Assembly (NCBI RefSeq): GCF_025905425.1
Contig: NZ_CP109603.1
Location: 3,674,501-3,738,500, forward strand
Source: Pseudomonas putida
Lineage (GTDB): Bacteria; Pseudomonadota; Gammaproteobacteria; Pseudomonadales; Pseudomonadaceae
Length of the DNA: 64,000 nucleotides
Direction of reading: 5' to 3'
Part shown: piece after piece, positions 8,851 to 20,385 of the stretch
Position numbering within the stretch: position 1 is the first letter of the stretch
How the letters are laid out: each line of letters starts with the position of its first letter
Translations under genes and position numbers: made by a program
Notes under the pieces: generated by a model
The model's input: only the letters and a program-made list of their open reading frames with translations
Told to the model about the DNA's origin: nothing
Database searches by the model: none

Positions 8851-10086
8851 ATGACAGGCAGCAGCCACAACAGCACTAGAAGCACTTTTTCAAACCAGGC
8901 AATGGCCGATCTATTGGGTCAATGTGAACGTGGTTACACCCTGCCACAACAACTTTACACGTCCGAGGCTGTGTTCGATTTCGAGATGAAAGCGGTCTTC
9001 GCACGTTCTTGGCTACAGGCCGGGCACCTGGCAGAAGTGGTCAAAGTCGGCGATTACATAACCGTACAACTGGGAAAAACATCCGTTGTCATCATCCGCG
9101 AATCAGAAAGTTCGGTGCGCGCCTATTTCAATGCCTGCCGGCATCGCGGATCCATGATTTGTACCAGCGAAAAAGGCTCGGCACGACGGCTGGTCTGCCC
9201 TTATCACCAGTGGACCTACGACCTTAAAGGCGACCTGATTTTCGCCAAAAACATGCCGGCCGATTTCGAGCCACATCGGCACAGCCTTATCCCGCTTCGT
9301 TGCGAAGTGGTGGCGGGAGTGATCTTTATCGCACTGTCTGATGACGTGCCTGACTTCGGCGAATTCCGCCGACATCTCGAACCGATGCTGGCACCCCATG
9401 ATCTAGAAAACGCCAAGATCGCTCACGCCGCGGTACTTCCAGAATATGCAAACTGGAAACTGGTGATGGAGAACGGTCGGGAGTGCTATCACTGCAGCGC
9501 ACGGCACCCCGAACTGCTGTCGTCATTCCGCGACCCTACCGAGGATGACTACTTTGAAGGCCAGCCAGAATGGATTAAGCGCTTTGAGGCCGTCTGCCGC
9601 GACAACGGACTGATCAATGGGCCGGCCGAAGGTGCGTGGTACGACATCCTGCGCTTCCCGATCAAGGACGACGTCCAATCCCTCACGCTGGATGGACGCT
9701 ACGCCTGCTCGAATCTGCTGATTCCTTCCGGGGAAGGCAATATTGGCACGTTGCGATGGGCCACCGAGCCGAGCGCGTTCAGCCACGCGCTGCAAGACCA
9801 CGCCTTCACCTTCGAGGCCTGGCCAATCGACGTCGGCACCACGCACGTGCGGGCAAAGTGGCTGGTGCACAAGGACGCGGTGGAAGGCCGTGACTACGAA
9901 CTGGCGCATCTAACCGCGCTGTGGAGTGCTACCAACGATCAAGACAAATGGCTGGCGGAGAACAACTTCCGTGGCGTGCAGGGAGCGGGCTACGTTCCGG
10001 GTCCGTATTCTTCGAATGATGAGAAAAAGGTCATCGACTTCGTCAACTGGTATCTGGATACCCTTCAAAGTTACCTGGACAAGTAA
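8851..10086 (+). CDS. Rieske non-haem iron oxygenase alpha subunit (GbcA-like)
   Basis: The protein of about 411 residues carries the Rieske cluster ligands C-R-H and C-P-Y-H at about residues 96-119, and the mononuclear iron region ENGRECYHCSARHPEL near 200 with two histidines. The last block is close to glycine-betaine demethylase GbcA and stachydrine demethylase. Such enzymes hydroxylate an N-methyl group of a quaternary amine, releasing formaldehyde. GAGGA six bases before 8851 supports this ATG. Another ATG lies at 8845 but touches that GAGGA. The reductase gene is divergent, the same arrangement as gbcA/gbcB of P. aeruginosa. Substrate is inferred only as an amine or betaine. Confidence 0.9.
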   Translation: MTGSSHNSTRSTFSNQAMADLLGQCERGYTLPQQLYTSEAVFDFEMKAVFARSWLQAGHLAEVVKVGDYITVQLGKTSVVIIRESESSVRAYFNACRHRGSMICTSEKGSARRLVCPYHQWTYDLKGDLIFAKNMPADFEPHRHSLIPLRCEVVAGVIFIALSDDVPDFGEFRRHLEPMLAPHDLENAKIAHAAVLPEYANWKLVMENGRECYHCSARHPELLSSFRDPTEDDYFEGQPEWIKRFEAVCRDNGLINGPAEGAWYDILRFPIKDDVQSLTLDGRYACSNLLIPSGEGNIGTLRWATEPSAFSHALQDHAFTFEAWPIDVGTTHVRAKWLVHKDAVEGRDYELAHLTALWSATNDQDKWLAENNFRGVQGAGYVPGPYSSNDEKKVIDFVNWYLDTLQSYLDK

Positions 10087-10106
10087 CGAGGTCGCGGCCC
10101 CTGTTT

Positions 10107-10667
10107 TCAGCAGGTACGCCCGATCGGATAGAACTCGCCCCGGCTCCATACCCCCAGCCACTCTTCACCGTCGATAATGCGCGGCACCGCCAGCTCGACC
10201 AGTTGGTAGAAGACATTGCGATGGATCAGCGCTTCGAGGTTGCTGCGCATCAGCACGTACGGGGATGGCTCTTGCGTGACAGGGTCGAGCTCGACCCGCA
10301 ATGGGTTGTCCGGGCCCGCCTCAACCTGGTCATCGACATTGCTGGTGAAGCGCAACACCTGTTGCTCACCCTCGCCCTGCACCTCCAGGGCAACCGCGAC
10401 AAAGGGCGCATCGTCGACACGGATGCCGACCTTTTCCACCGGGGTTATCAGGAAGTAATCATCCCCGTCGCGGCGAATGATCGTGGAAAACAACCGCACC
10501 ATCGGCTTGCGCCCGATTGGCGTGCCCAGGTAGTACCAGGTGCCATCACGGGCGATGCGCATGTCGATATCGCCGCAGAAATCCGGGTTCCACAGGTGCA
10601 CGGGCGGCAGGCCCTTCGCCTTGGGGATCTGCGCCAGAAGGTCATTGGCCTTGCCGGAATCGGTCAT
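10107..10667 (-). CDS. DUF1285 family protein
   Basis: The 186-residue cytoplasmic protein matches the conserved proteobacterial DUF1285 family: the N-terminal PPVHLWNPDFCGDIDMRI and the central LITPVEKVGI are characteristic. Function is not established in my knowledge. The ATG at 10667 has GAGG six bases upstream. A GTG at 10670 is in frame. It follows the lipoprotein gene by ten bases, so the two are probably co-transcribed. Confidence 0.9.
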   Translation of the reverse strand: MTDSGKANDLLAQIPKAKGLPPVHLWNPDFCGDIDMRIARDGTWYYLGTPIGRKPMVRLFSTIIRRDGDDYFLITPVEKVGIRVDDAPFVAVALEVQGEGEQQVLRFTSNVDDQVEAGPDNPLRVELDPVTQEPSPYVLMRSNLEALIHRNVFYQLVELAVPRIIDGEEWLGVWSRGEFYPIGRTC

Positions 10668-10677
10668 CACACGTGCC

Positions 10678-11283
10678 TCATTCGCTCATGCCCAGAAGGC
10701 TACGAGCGTACTCGCGCATCGGCGCGGCAAGCAAATCTTCCGGCGTGTTGTCGTGGAACGTCAACAAACCGCCACGGCTGTTGATGCGTGCCGTGTCGAT
10801 CAGGTAGCGGGTATTGGTTTCGATGAGCATCATCTGTACTACGCCGGTGTCCCACCCCAGGCGGTCGACGGCCTGTTCGTCGTACCACTCGTCGCCGTTG
10901 CCGATACGGTCGTCGGTACGCGCGAAACGGGTGTACAGCACGTAGTCCGCGCCCACCGAGCGTGCCTGTGCGATTGCCTCCTCCAGGCCGAGCGGGCCTT
11001 GGGCGCGGCGCACCAGCGGAAAATACTCGACGAAGCTCTTGAAGGCTTGGTCGGCAACCACATTCTGGCGCGGCACAGGGCCTTTACCGGGCGGCACGAA
11101 CGCGCCCTGGCCAATGAAAATGAACGAGTCGGGTTGCAGGCGGATAGACAGGGTCCGGCGGGTGTCGCTGTGATCGAGCAGACCCGCGTCGCTCATGTGG
11201 TAACGGACGCCTTCGCCCATATCGCTGACATTCATGCAGCCGCCCAGCGCCATCAGCGCCAGCAGCAAGACCAGGCTACGCAT
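10678..11283 (-). CDS. DUF4823-type outer-membrane lipoprotein
   Basis: The 201-residue protein has a lipoprotein signal peptide with the lipobox LGGC at residues 13-16, so the mature protein would be lipid-anchored at the cysteine. The rest (VGADYVLYTRFARTDDRIG, DTARINSRGG) resembles the Pseudomonas DUF4823 family. GGAGG lies directly before the ATG. Function is unknown. The aspartate-free residues after the cysteine (MN) suggest sorting to the outer membrane. Confidence 0.85.
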   Translation of the reverse strand: MRSLVLLLALMALGGCMNVSDMGEGVRYHMSDAGLLDHSDTRRTLSIRLQPDSFIFIGQGAFVPPGKGPVPRQNVVADQAFKSFVEYFPLVRRAQGPLGLEEAIAQARSVGADYVLYTRFARTDDRIGNGDEWYDEQAVDRLGWDTGVVQMMLIETNTRYLIDTARINSRGGLLTFHDNTPEDLLAAPMREYARSLLGMSE

Positions 11284-11349
11284 CTTTCCTCCAGTGGCCG
11301 GCGACGAAAAACCGGCGAATAGCCGGCGGATGCAGCTTTTGCGCCAGAC

Positions 11350-12318
11350 TCAGCCGCCGATCACCTTCATCACCATGACGCCGCCGGAAAACGCCACATC
11401 CTGCTTGTCCGCCAGGGCTTTGACCAGCAGTCGCTGCAAGGCGGGAAGCGCTTGATGACGCGGCTTTTCCAGCAGGTCGCCGACATAGTGACGGTTGCTC
11501 GACGACAGGCAGCCATGCAGCCACCCCGTGGATGACAGGCGCAACCGCGAGCAACTGCGGCAAAACGGCACGCTCTCGTTGGCAATCACGCCGAAATGGC
11601 CGGCACCCGGAATCTGGTAACGCAGGGCTGTGGCATCCACCGCCGCGTCTACCTGCTCAAACGCATGCTTGCCACCAATCAGGCCGAGCACGTGGTCTAG
11701 GCCAACAAACTGTTGCAGGAATGCATTTTGATCACGGGCCAGATGGCCCATGCGCATGAGCTCGATGAAGCGCAGTTCAAAGCCCCGCTCCAGGCAGTAT
11801 TCCAGCATCGGCAAGACCTGGTCGAGGTTCTGGCCACGCATTGGCACCATGTTCACCTTGATTCGCATACCCTGCGCACTGGCCTGCTGCATGCCAGCCA
11901 GCACACTGGCAAGGTCGCCACCACGCGCGATGCGGCGAAACGCCTGCGGGTCGAGGGTATCGAGGGAAATATTCAGGCGGCGGATGCCCGCTGCGTGAAG
12001 CTGTGGCAACTTGCGCGCAAGCAACTGGCCATTGGTGGTCAGCGAGATATCGTCGAGGGGCAGCTTGGCCACCGCGGCCAGAAAACCCTCCAGGCGAGGG
12101 CTTACGAGCGGCTCGCCACCGGTAATGCGCAAGCGCTCGATGCCAGCGGCTTCAATCAGATAGGCAACGCCCCGGGCCAGGGCATCAGCCGACAACTCGT
12201 CCTGCGCTGCCACCAGGCGTTTGCCATCGGGCACGCAGTAGGTACACGCGTAGTTACAGGCAGCCGTCAGGCTGACACGCAGGTTGCGAAAACGCCTGCC
12301 TTGACGATCGACGATCAT
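11350..12318 (-). CDS. moaA: GTP 3',8-cyclase MoaA (radical SAM)
   Basis: The 322-residue enzyme opens molybdenum-cofactor synthesis by converting GTP to 3',8-cyclo-7,8-dihydro-GTP. The SAM-binding [4Fe-4S] ligands are in CNYACTYC, the second cluster in CRSCSRLRLSSTGWLHGCL near the C-terminus, and the protein ends in the Gly-Gly needed for activity. The ATG at 12318 has GGAG seven bases upstream. Longer in-frame starts exist but precede the family's usual N-terminus. No other molybdopterin gene lies nearby, so this is a stand-alone copy. Confidence 0.93.
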   Translation of the reverse strand: MIVDRQGRRFRNLRVSLTAACNYACTYCVPDGKRLVAAQDELSADALARGVAYLIEAAGIERLRITGGEPLVSPRLEGFLAAVAKLPLDDISLTTNGQLLARKLPQLHAAGIRRLNISLDTLDPQAFRRIARGGDLASVLAGMQQASAQGMRIKVNMVPMRGQNLDQVLPMLEYCLERGFELRFIELMRMGHLARDQNAFLQQFVGLDHVLGLIGGKHAFEQVDAAVDATALRYQIPGAGHFGVIANESVPFCRSCSRLRLSSTGWLHGCLSSSNRHYVGDLLEKPRHQALPALQRLLVKALADKQDVAFSGGVMVMKVIGG

Positions 12319-12435
12319 GAATGACTCCGGCATGGATGAAGCGGGGCTGGCAAAACCTGACTCATAAATCAGGTTTTTGCAAGCACCTTGTTCATGCCGG
12401 GCCAACTGCAAGGGCCGCACCGCAGCCCCGACGTG

Positions 12436-13071
12436 TCAGTTGGCGGGTTCCGGGTCGCGTTTGCGCTTGTTGCCCATGCGCACGCCGATATCCATGAGGA
12501 ACTGGAAGAAACCTTCCTGATCTTCAAGCACATTGCTCCAGAACGGCGAGTGGTACAGCGCCACGGCGCCGTGCACCAGCGCCCAAGCCGCGCAGTAGTG
12601 GAAGTACGGCGGTACGTCTTCGAGTTTGCCTTCGCTGATACGGCCCTTGATCAACTGGGTCAGGCGATCGAAGTTGGAGGCGCGGATGCTGTGCAACTGC
12701 TCGACCATCTCCGGCACCTGGTTACCCTTGACCACCTTTTCTTCCAGGCGGTCGAACAGGCGGTAGCGCTGCGGATCGCGCATGCGGAACTCGAAGTAGG
12801 CGCGCGACAGGGCTTCCTTGTCACGATCGACGTCGGCCGAATGCAACAGCTCGTTCAAATCGCGCTCGTAGTCGAGCATCAGGCGCAGATAGATCTCCGC
12901 CTTGGACTTGAAGTGCTTGTAGATCGTGCCTTTGCCGATACCTACCGCGTCAGCGATCATCTCGACGGTGACACTGTCTTCACCCTGTTCGAGAAACAGC
13001 TTGAGCGCCGTATCGAGGATTTCCTGTTCGCGACGGCGAAACTCACGGACCTTACGAGGTTCTTTCTGCAT
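12436..13071 (-). CDS. TetR-family transcriptional regulator
   Basis: The 211-residue protein has the TetR helix-turn-helix at residues 12-58 (ILDTALKLFLEQG, VEMIADAVGIGKGTIYKHFKSKAEIY) and an all-helical ligand domain. The chosen ATG at 13071 begins MQKEPRKVREF. The open frame extends far upstream, but that part is not protein-like and overlaps the divergent aminotransferase. No clear ribosome site precedes the ATG. Its divergent neighbour at 13144 is a likely target, as is common for TetR genes. That is inference. Confidence 0.9.
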   Translation of the reverse strand: MQKEPRKVREFRRREQEILDTALKLFLEQGEDSVTVEMIADAVGIGKGTIYKHFKSKAEIYLRLMLDYERDLNELLHSADVDRDKEALSRAYFEFRMRDPQRYRLFDRLEEKVVKGNQVPEMVEQLHSIRASNFDRLTQLIKGRISEGKLEDVPPYFHYCAAWALVHGAVALYHSPFWSNVLEDQEGFFQFLMDIGVRMGNKRKRDPEPAN

Positions 13072-13143
13072 AGGAAGGACTGGATGACAATCGAAGCGGT
13101 TTATTATGCCTAACTTGCGGGAAATTGCACGGATCATCCAACC

Positions 13144-14277
13144 ATGTCTATGTTTCACGATGAGTTCGATCAAGCCCCAGGGCTGCGCTACCTGAACCAC
13201 GCCGCCATCGCTCCTTGGCCACGCCGGGCTGCCGAGGCGGTGGCACGCTTCGCCCGCGACAACGTTTGCCACGGCGCCAGCGAGTACCCGACATGGCTCG
13301 CTACCGAGCGGCGCCTGCGCGAGCGGCTGGCACGGTTGATCCACGCACCCTCGGCGGGTGACATCGCCCTGGTCAAGAACACCTCCGAAGGGCTGTCACT
13401 GGTGGCCTTCGGCCTGGACTGGGCACACGGCGACCAGGTGGTGATCAGCGATGAGGAGTTCCCCTCCAACCGCGTCGTATGGGAGGCCCTGGCCAACCGT
13501 GGCGTGCAGGTGATCCAGGCCAGCCTGGCCGGGCCGGACCCCGAAGCCACGCTGCTCGCGGCCTGCGGCCCCCGCACGCGTTTGCTGGCCGTCAGCGCCG
13601 TGCAGTTTGGCAGCGGCCTGCGCCTTGACCTGGTGCGCCTGGGTGAAGGCTGCCGGGTGCGTAATGTGCTGTTTTGCATCGACGCTATCCAGCAGATCGG
13701 CGCCCTGCCCTTCGATGTGCAGCGTTTTCAATGTGATTTCGCCGTGGCCGATGGCCATAAGTGGATGCTCGGCCCCGAGGGCCTTGGGATGTTCTATTGT
13801 CGCGCCGCGATGCGCCCGCAGCTTGAGCTCAATGCCTATGGCTGGCACATGCTGGAACACCTGGGCGACTTCGAGCGACGCCAATGGCAGCCGGCACACA
13901 GCGCGCGGCGCTTCGAATGCGGCAGCCCGAACATGCTCGGTGCCTGCGCACTGGAGGCGAGCCTTTCGCTGCTGGAGGAAGTCGGGATCAAAACAGTCGC
14001 GCAGCGATTGCAGCAACGTGTCACGCAGATGTATCAGGGCTTGGCATCGATACCCGGCATTTCACTGCTAACACCCGCCGATCCCGACAAACGGGCAGGC
14101 ATCGTCACATTCAGTATCAAAGGGCAGGACAGCGTGCAGATCCACAAGGCGTTGATGGCCGAACGCACGATTTGCGCCTTACGTGGCGGTGGTGTGCGGT
14201 TTTCGCCGCATTTCTACACCAAAGAACAGATGATCGACGAAACTGTGCAACAGGTCCGGCGCCTGGCCATGCGTTGA
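13144..14277 (+). CDS. Class V aminotransferase (cysteine desulfurase/epimerase-like)
   Basis: The 377-residue PLP enzyme has the fold-type I class V pattern: LNHAAIAPWPRRA at the start, KNTSEGLSLVAFGLDW near residue 80, CIDAIQQIGALPFDV near 180, and the PLP lysine in ADGHKWMLGPEGLG. It resembles isopenicillin-N-epimerase-like and SufS-like proteins. A catalytic cysteine loop typical of true desulfurases is not evident, so the reaction is uncertain. It is divergent from the TetR gene with a 72-bp gap. An ATG six bases further in (13150) is an alternative start. Neither has a good ribosome site. Confidence 0.87.
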   Translation: MSMFHDEFDQAPGLRYLNHAAIAPWPRRAAEAVARFARDNVCHGASEYPTWLATERRLRERLARLIHAPSAGDIALVKNTSEGLSLVAFGLDWAHGDQVVISDEEFPSNRVVWEALANRGVQVIQASLAGPDPEATLLAACGPRTRLLAVSAVQFGSGLRLDLVRLGEGCRVRNVLFCIDAIQQIGALPFDVQRFQCDFAVADGHKWMLGPEGLGMFYCRAAMRPQLELNAYGWHMLEHLGDFERRQWQPAHSARRFECGSPNMLGACALEASLSLLEEVGIKTVAQRLQQRVTQMYQGLASIPGISLLTPADPDKRAGIVTFSIKGQDSVQIHKALMAERTICALRGGGVRFSPHFYTKEQMIDETVQQVRRLAMR

Positions 14278-14333
14278 GAGTGGGATGGATCCCCGGCGTA
14301 TTCCAAATCTGTTTAAAAAACGACCAACAGACA

Positions 14334-14362
14334 CTGGCACTGCGCCAAACCTGACCAATACT
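14334..14362 (+). promoter_or_regulatory. Sigma-70-like promoter of candidate small RNA
   Basis: CTGGCA at 14334-14339 and AATACT at 14357-14362 are spaced by 17 bp, each matching four of six consensus positions. It stands between the aminotransferase stop and the terminator at 14453. TGGCAC at 14335 also matches a sigma-54 -24 element, but the -12 element is absent. Confidence 0.4.
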
Positions 14363-14368
14363 TGAAGT

Positions 14369-14489
14369 GTTGGCGCGGCGCATCCCCCCCAAGTGGCGCG
14401 CCGATAAAGGTGCTCAGGGACCGCGTACCTTTGTTTTACTCCTAATGGTCTTAACCCGGATTCCCTCCCCCAGAACCCGGGTTTTTTTT
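14369..14489 (+). ncRNA. Candidate intergenic small RNA with C-rich loop
   Basis: The 245-bp gap 14278-14522 has no coding frame that I believe, yet holds a promoter-like pair, a stem GGCGCG/CGCGCC at 14372-14402 whose loop contains ATCCCCCCCAAG, and a strong terminator at 14453-14489. The terminator is about 175 bases past the aminotransferase stop, too far for a simple gene end. C-rich unpaired loops occur in small RNAs that pair with ribosome binding sites, such as ErsA. The predicted RNA is about 120 nucleotides. It may instead be a long 3' UTR of the aminotransferase gene. Confidence 0.45.
14453..14489 (+). terminator. Rho-independent terminator, plus strand
   Basis: Stem AACCCGG/CCGGGTT with a C-rich loop is followed by eight T. 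The T run is on the plus strand only, so it does not serve tatD, which ends at 14523 on the other strand. Confidence 0.8.
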
Positions 14490-14522
14490 GCCTTTCACGC
14501 TGCCCGCCAGGGCTGCGCAATA

Positions 14523-15305
14523 TCAGGCCACGCGAGCCAGCGGGAACAACCGCTTGAAGTTGGCTGTAGTCTGCTCGGCCAACTGCTCATAGCTGGCCCC
14601 GCGCAACGAGGCCACGTACTCGGCCACCTCACGCACATATTGCGGCAGGTTCGGCTTGCCCCGATACGGAATCGGCGCCAGATACGGTGAATCGGTCTCC
14701 ACCAGCAGGCGATCAACCGGCACCTGACGCGCCACCTCACGCAAGGCATCGGCATTGCGGAAAGTCACGATGCCCGACAAGGAGATGTAATAGCCCAGGT
14801 CCAGCGCCGCCTTGGCCATCTCCCAGTCTTCGGTGAAGCAGTGCAACACACCCGCCTGGGGCAGCTTCGCCTCGCGCAGCAGCGCCAGGGTATCGGTCCG
14901 CGCGGCGCGGGTGTGCACGATCACCGGCTTGCCGGTCTGACGCGATGCCTCCAGGTGCAGGCGAAACGATGCCTGCTGCAATTCAGCCGCTTCCGGTTCG
15001 TAGTGGTAATCCAGACCGGTTTCGCCGATCGCCACCACATGCGGATGGGCCAATTCACGCAGCAGCCACTCCAGCGCCGGGGTCTCGCCCGGTGCCAGAT
15101 CGAGCGGGTGCACCCCTACCGAACAATCGACATCGGCGTACCGCTCACTCAGGGCCTTGACCGCCCCGGCGTTCTCGGCACTGACGCCGATGCACAGAAA
15201 ATGCCCGACCCCGCGCTCCCGCGCAGCCTGCAGGGCAGCATCGAGGGAGCCCTGGTGGGCGCTCAGGTCAAGACGGTCAAGGTGGCAATGGGAATCTACG
15301 AGCAT
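14523..15305 (-). CDS. TatD-family metal-dependent DNase/hydrolase
   Basis: The 260-residue protein begins MLVDSHCHLDRLDL, the HxH metal site of TatD enzymes. GETGLDYHYE near residue 95, HTRAA near 130, HCFTE near 155 and VETDSPYLAP near 205 complete the metal-binding set. TatD proteins are magnesium-dependent 3'-5' exonucleases acting in DNA repair or turnover. A longer ATG at 15320 is in frame. The shorter start fits the family length. It directly follows holB. In other Pseudomonas the pilZ gene sits between these two and is missing here. Confidence 0.92.
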   Translation of the reverse strand: MLVDSHCHLDRLDLSAHQGSLDAALQAARERGVGHFLCIGVSAENAGAVKALSERYADVDCSVGVHPLDLAPGETPALEWLLRELAHPHVVAIGETGLDYHYEPEAAELQQASFRLHLEASRQTGKPVIVHTRAARTDTLALLREAKLPQAGVLHCFTEDWEMAKAALDLGYYISLSGIVTFRNADALREVARQVPVDRLLVETDSPYLAPIPYRGKPNLPQYVREVAEYVASLRGASYEQLAEQTTANFKRLFPLARVA

Positions 15306-15337
15306 GGGATAACGGCACACATGAAGAAAAGGGAGAG

Positions 15338-16958
<1,621 letters not shown>

Positions 16959-18137
16959 TTAATGTTGTTCGTCGGGCGTCGGCGCATCGGCCGGCGCAGG
17001 GTCACTGGCCGGAGCGGGCGCCTCGTCTGGCTCTGGCTGCTCAGCCGGCTGCTGCGCCTCGGACGCATCGGGCTCCACCGCTTCGCTCGCAGCCGGTTGG
17101 GCCTGCGGTGCCGGGCTGGAGCGGTAATCCGCCCGCCGCTTGAGCTGGAACTCGCGCACAGCCGAGTTGTGATCATCCAGGTCGTCGGAGAACACATGGC
17201 TGCCATCGCCGCGCGCGACGAAATACAGGCTGGTGCCATCGGACGGATTGAGCGCGGCGTGAATCGCTTCGCGGCCGACCATGGCAATCGGCGTCGGCGG
17301 CAGGCCGGTTATGGTGTAAGTGTTATAGGGCGTTGGCTCACGCAGATCGGCACGGGTGATTCTGCCGTTGTAGCGCTCGCCCATGCCATAGATCACCGTC
17401 GGGTCGGTCTGCAACATCATGCCCAAGCGCAAGCGCCGCACGAACACGCCGGCAATCTGCCCGCGTTCCTGAGGGATGCCGGTTTCTTTCTCGACCAGCG
17501 AGGCCATGATCAGCGCCTGGTAGGGGTCGCGATAAGGCAGGTCGGTGGTGCGCTCCGACCACTCCTTGGCCAGCACTTCGTCCAGGCGTTGGTAGGCCTG
17601 CTGCAACAACTCGATATCGCTCATGCCGCGCACGAAGCGATAGGTGTCCGGGAAGAAGCGCCCCTCAGGGAACACCCCGGTGTGGCCAAGCTTGTCCATG
17701 ACCTCGGCGTCGCTCAGGCCGTCAAGCGTGTGCTTGATCTTCTCGTGCCTGGCGACCGCCGAACGCACTTGGCGGAAGTTCCAGCCTTCGACCAAGGTCA
17801 GGTTGTACTGCACCACATCGGCGCGGCGCCACGCGTCGAACAGTTGCTCGACCGTCATGCCGGGGGTCAGGCGGTACTCACCTGTATGCAGGGGTGTGCC
17901 GGCCATGTTGAAGCGCCAGTAAAGCCGCAACCAGAAGGCGTCATCGAGCAGCCCCTCATGCTGCATGCGGTAGAACATGCGGTTAGGGTTGGTGCCATTG
18001 GGCACGTCGAGCAGGCGCTCCTGCGTCACGTGCAAGGGCTGCTCCAGGACCGAGTTGACCTTCCAGGCCGACCAGCCCAATGCCAGCCCAGCCAGAATCA
18101 ACCCCATTTCCAGCAGCAGCAGGAATTTGCGTCTCAC
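16959..18137 (-). CDS. mltG: Endolytic murein transglycosylase MltG (YceG family)
   Basis: The protein of about 392 residues has one N-terminal membrane anchor (FLLLLEMGLILAGLALGW) and a periplasmic YceG domain with ASLVEKETGIPQERGQIAGVF, containing the catalytic glutamate, and YNTYTITGLPPTPI. It cleaves nascent peptidoglycan strands within the chain. A GTG at 18137, four bases after the pabC stop, is the likely start. The C-terminus carries an unusual tail of about 50 residues made almost only of Ala, Pro, Glu and Asp, ending DEQH. E. coli MltG (about 340 residues) lacks it. Confidence 0.93.
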   Translation of the reverse strand: MRRKFLLLLEMGLILAGLALGWSAWKVNSVLEQPLHVTQERLLDVPNGTNPNRMFYRMQHEGLLDDAFWLRLYWRFNMAGTPLHTGEYRLTPGMTVEQLFDAWRRADVVQYNLTLVEGWNFRQVRSAVARHEKIKHTLDGLSDAEVMDKLGHTGVFPEGRFFPDTYRFVRGMSDIELLQQAYQRLDEVLAKEWSERTTDLPYRDPYQALIMASLVEKETGIPQERGQIAGVFVRRLRLGMMLQTDPTVIYGMGERYNGRITRADLREPTPYNTYTITGLPPTPIAMVGREAIHAALNPSDGTSLYFVARGDGSHVFSDDLDDHNSAVREFQLKRRADYRSSPAPQAQPAASEAVEPDASEAQQPAEQPEPDEAPAPASDPAPADAPTPDEQH

Positions 18138-18141
18138 GAAT

Positions 18142-18956
18142 TCAGGTATCCAGTAACGTACGGGCAACGGCCTGCAGTTTACGGGTGAGTGGGCCCGGCG
18201 ACCAGTTCAGCGCGGCAAAACCCCGCACCGGCCAGACACCATAGACACTGTTGCAAACGAATACTTCATCCGCCTGCTGCAGTTCGTCGAACGTCAGGTC
18301 ACGGACCTGCACCGGGATAGCCAGTGCCTGGGCCTGCTGCAACAACGCGGCGCGCATCACGCCTGCCACGCCGCAGCGGCTGAGCTCTGCGGTCAGCAGC
18401 ACACCGTCACGCACCAGGAACAGATTGCTGTACACCCCTTCGACCACCCTGCCCTGCCCATCACGCATCAGGCCTTCGGCATGTTCGCTGTCCTGCCATT
18501 CGGCACGCGCCAGCACCTGCTCCAGGCGATTGAGGTGTTTGAGCCCGGCCAGCAGCGGTTGTTCCCCAAGCCGGGTCTGGCAAGGGAACAATCGCACGCC
18601 GAGTTCAGCATGTTCGACAGGATAGCTGGGCAGCGGGCTGCCCTGAAGGATACGCCGTGGCGCAACACCCGCGACCGGGGCATAGCCGCGCTGGCTGTCG
18701 CCACGGGTCAGGATGAATTTGGCGACACCATCACCCAACTGGCAGGCATAACGCCGGATTTCATCTTCAATCAGCGCCAGGTCGGCATCGATTGCCAGGC
18801 GCTGGCAACCCAGCGCCAGGCGTGCGAGGTGGCCGCCCAGCAAACTGGGGCGGCCACCTCGCACGGCAATGGTCTCGAACAGACCATCGCCGTAGGCCAG
18901 GCCGCGGTTTTGCAGGTTGACTGCATCCGCCGGCTGGCCGTCGATCCAGCTGTGCA

Positions 18957-18957
<1 letters not shown>
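18142..18957 (-). CDS. pabC: Aminodeoxychorismate lyase
   Basis: The 271-residue PLP enzyme of fold type IV converts 4-amino-4-deoxychorismate to 4-aminobenzoate for folate synthesis. RGLAYGDGLFETIAVRGG and the lysine in KHLNRLEQVLARAEW (PLP site), followed by EGVYSNLFLV, mark the family. The ATG at 18957 overlaps the fabF stop by one base (TGATG), so translation is coupled. An in-frame TTG at 18960 is less likely. Confidence 0.94.
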
Positions 18958-20201
<1,244 letters not shown>

Positions 20202-20321
20202 AGTACTCTCCTTTTCTAATAACAGAGTCTCTTGGCATTGCATTCATACGATGGAATGAAATGACAACAGGCTCTCGGTGCGCGGTGAACGATACCCTTG
20301 AGCCAAGGGGGGCTCGCAAAG

Positions 20322-20357
20322 AAAAAACCGCACGCCAGCAAAGGCAGTGCGGTTTTT
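20322..20357 (-). terminator. Rho-independent terminator of acpP
   Basis: On the minus strand AAAAACCGCAC and GTGCGGTTTTTT form a perfect stem of nine or more pairs ending in T. It sits 30 bases after acpP and before fabF. Partial read-through would make acpP the most abundant message of the cluster. Confidence 0.88.
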
Positions 20358-20385
20358 CCCGACAAGTAGCGTCGACGAAAACGTC

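Noticed and set aside
573..10106. Integrative element at tRNA-Asn
   Set aside because: No integrase, no transposase and no copy of the tRNA 3' end at the other side of the island. Insertion history remains possible but is not shown.
12318..12420. MoaA beginning at 12420
   Set aside because: The added 34 residues have no MoaA resemblance, while the ATG at 12318 has a good ribosome site.
14334..14356. Sigma-54 promoter before the small RNA candidate
   Set aside because: TGGCAC is present, but the -12 TTGC element is missing at the right distance.
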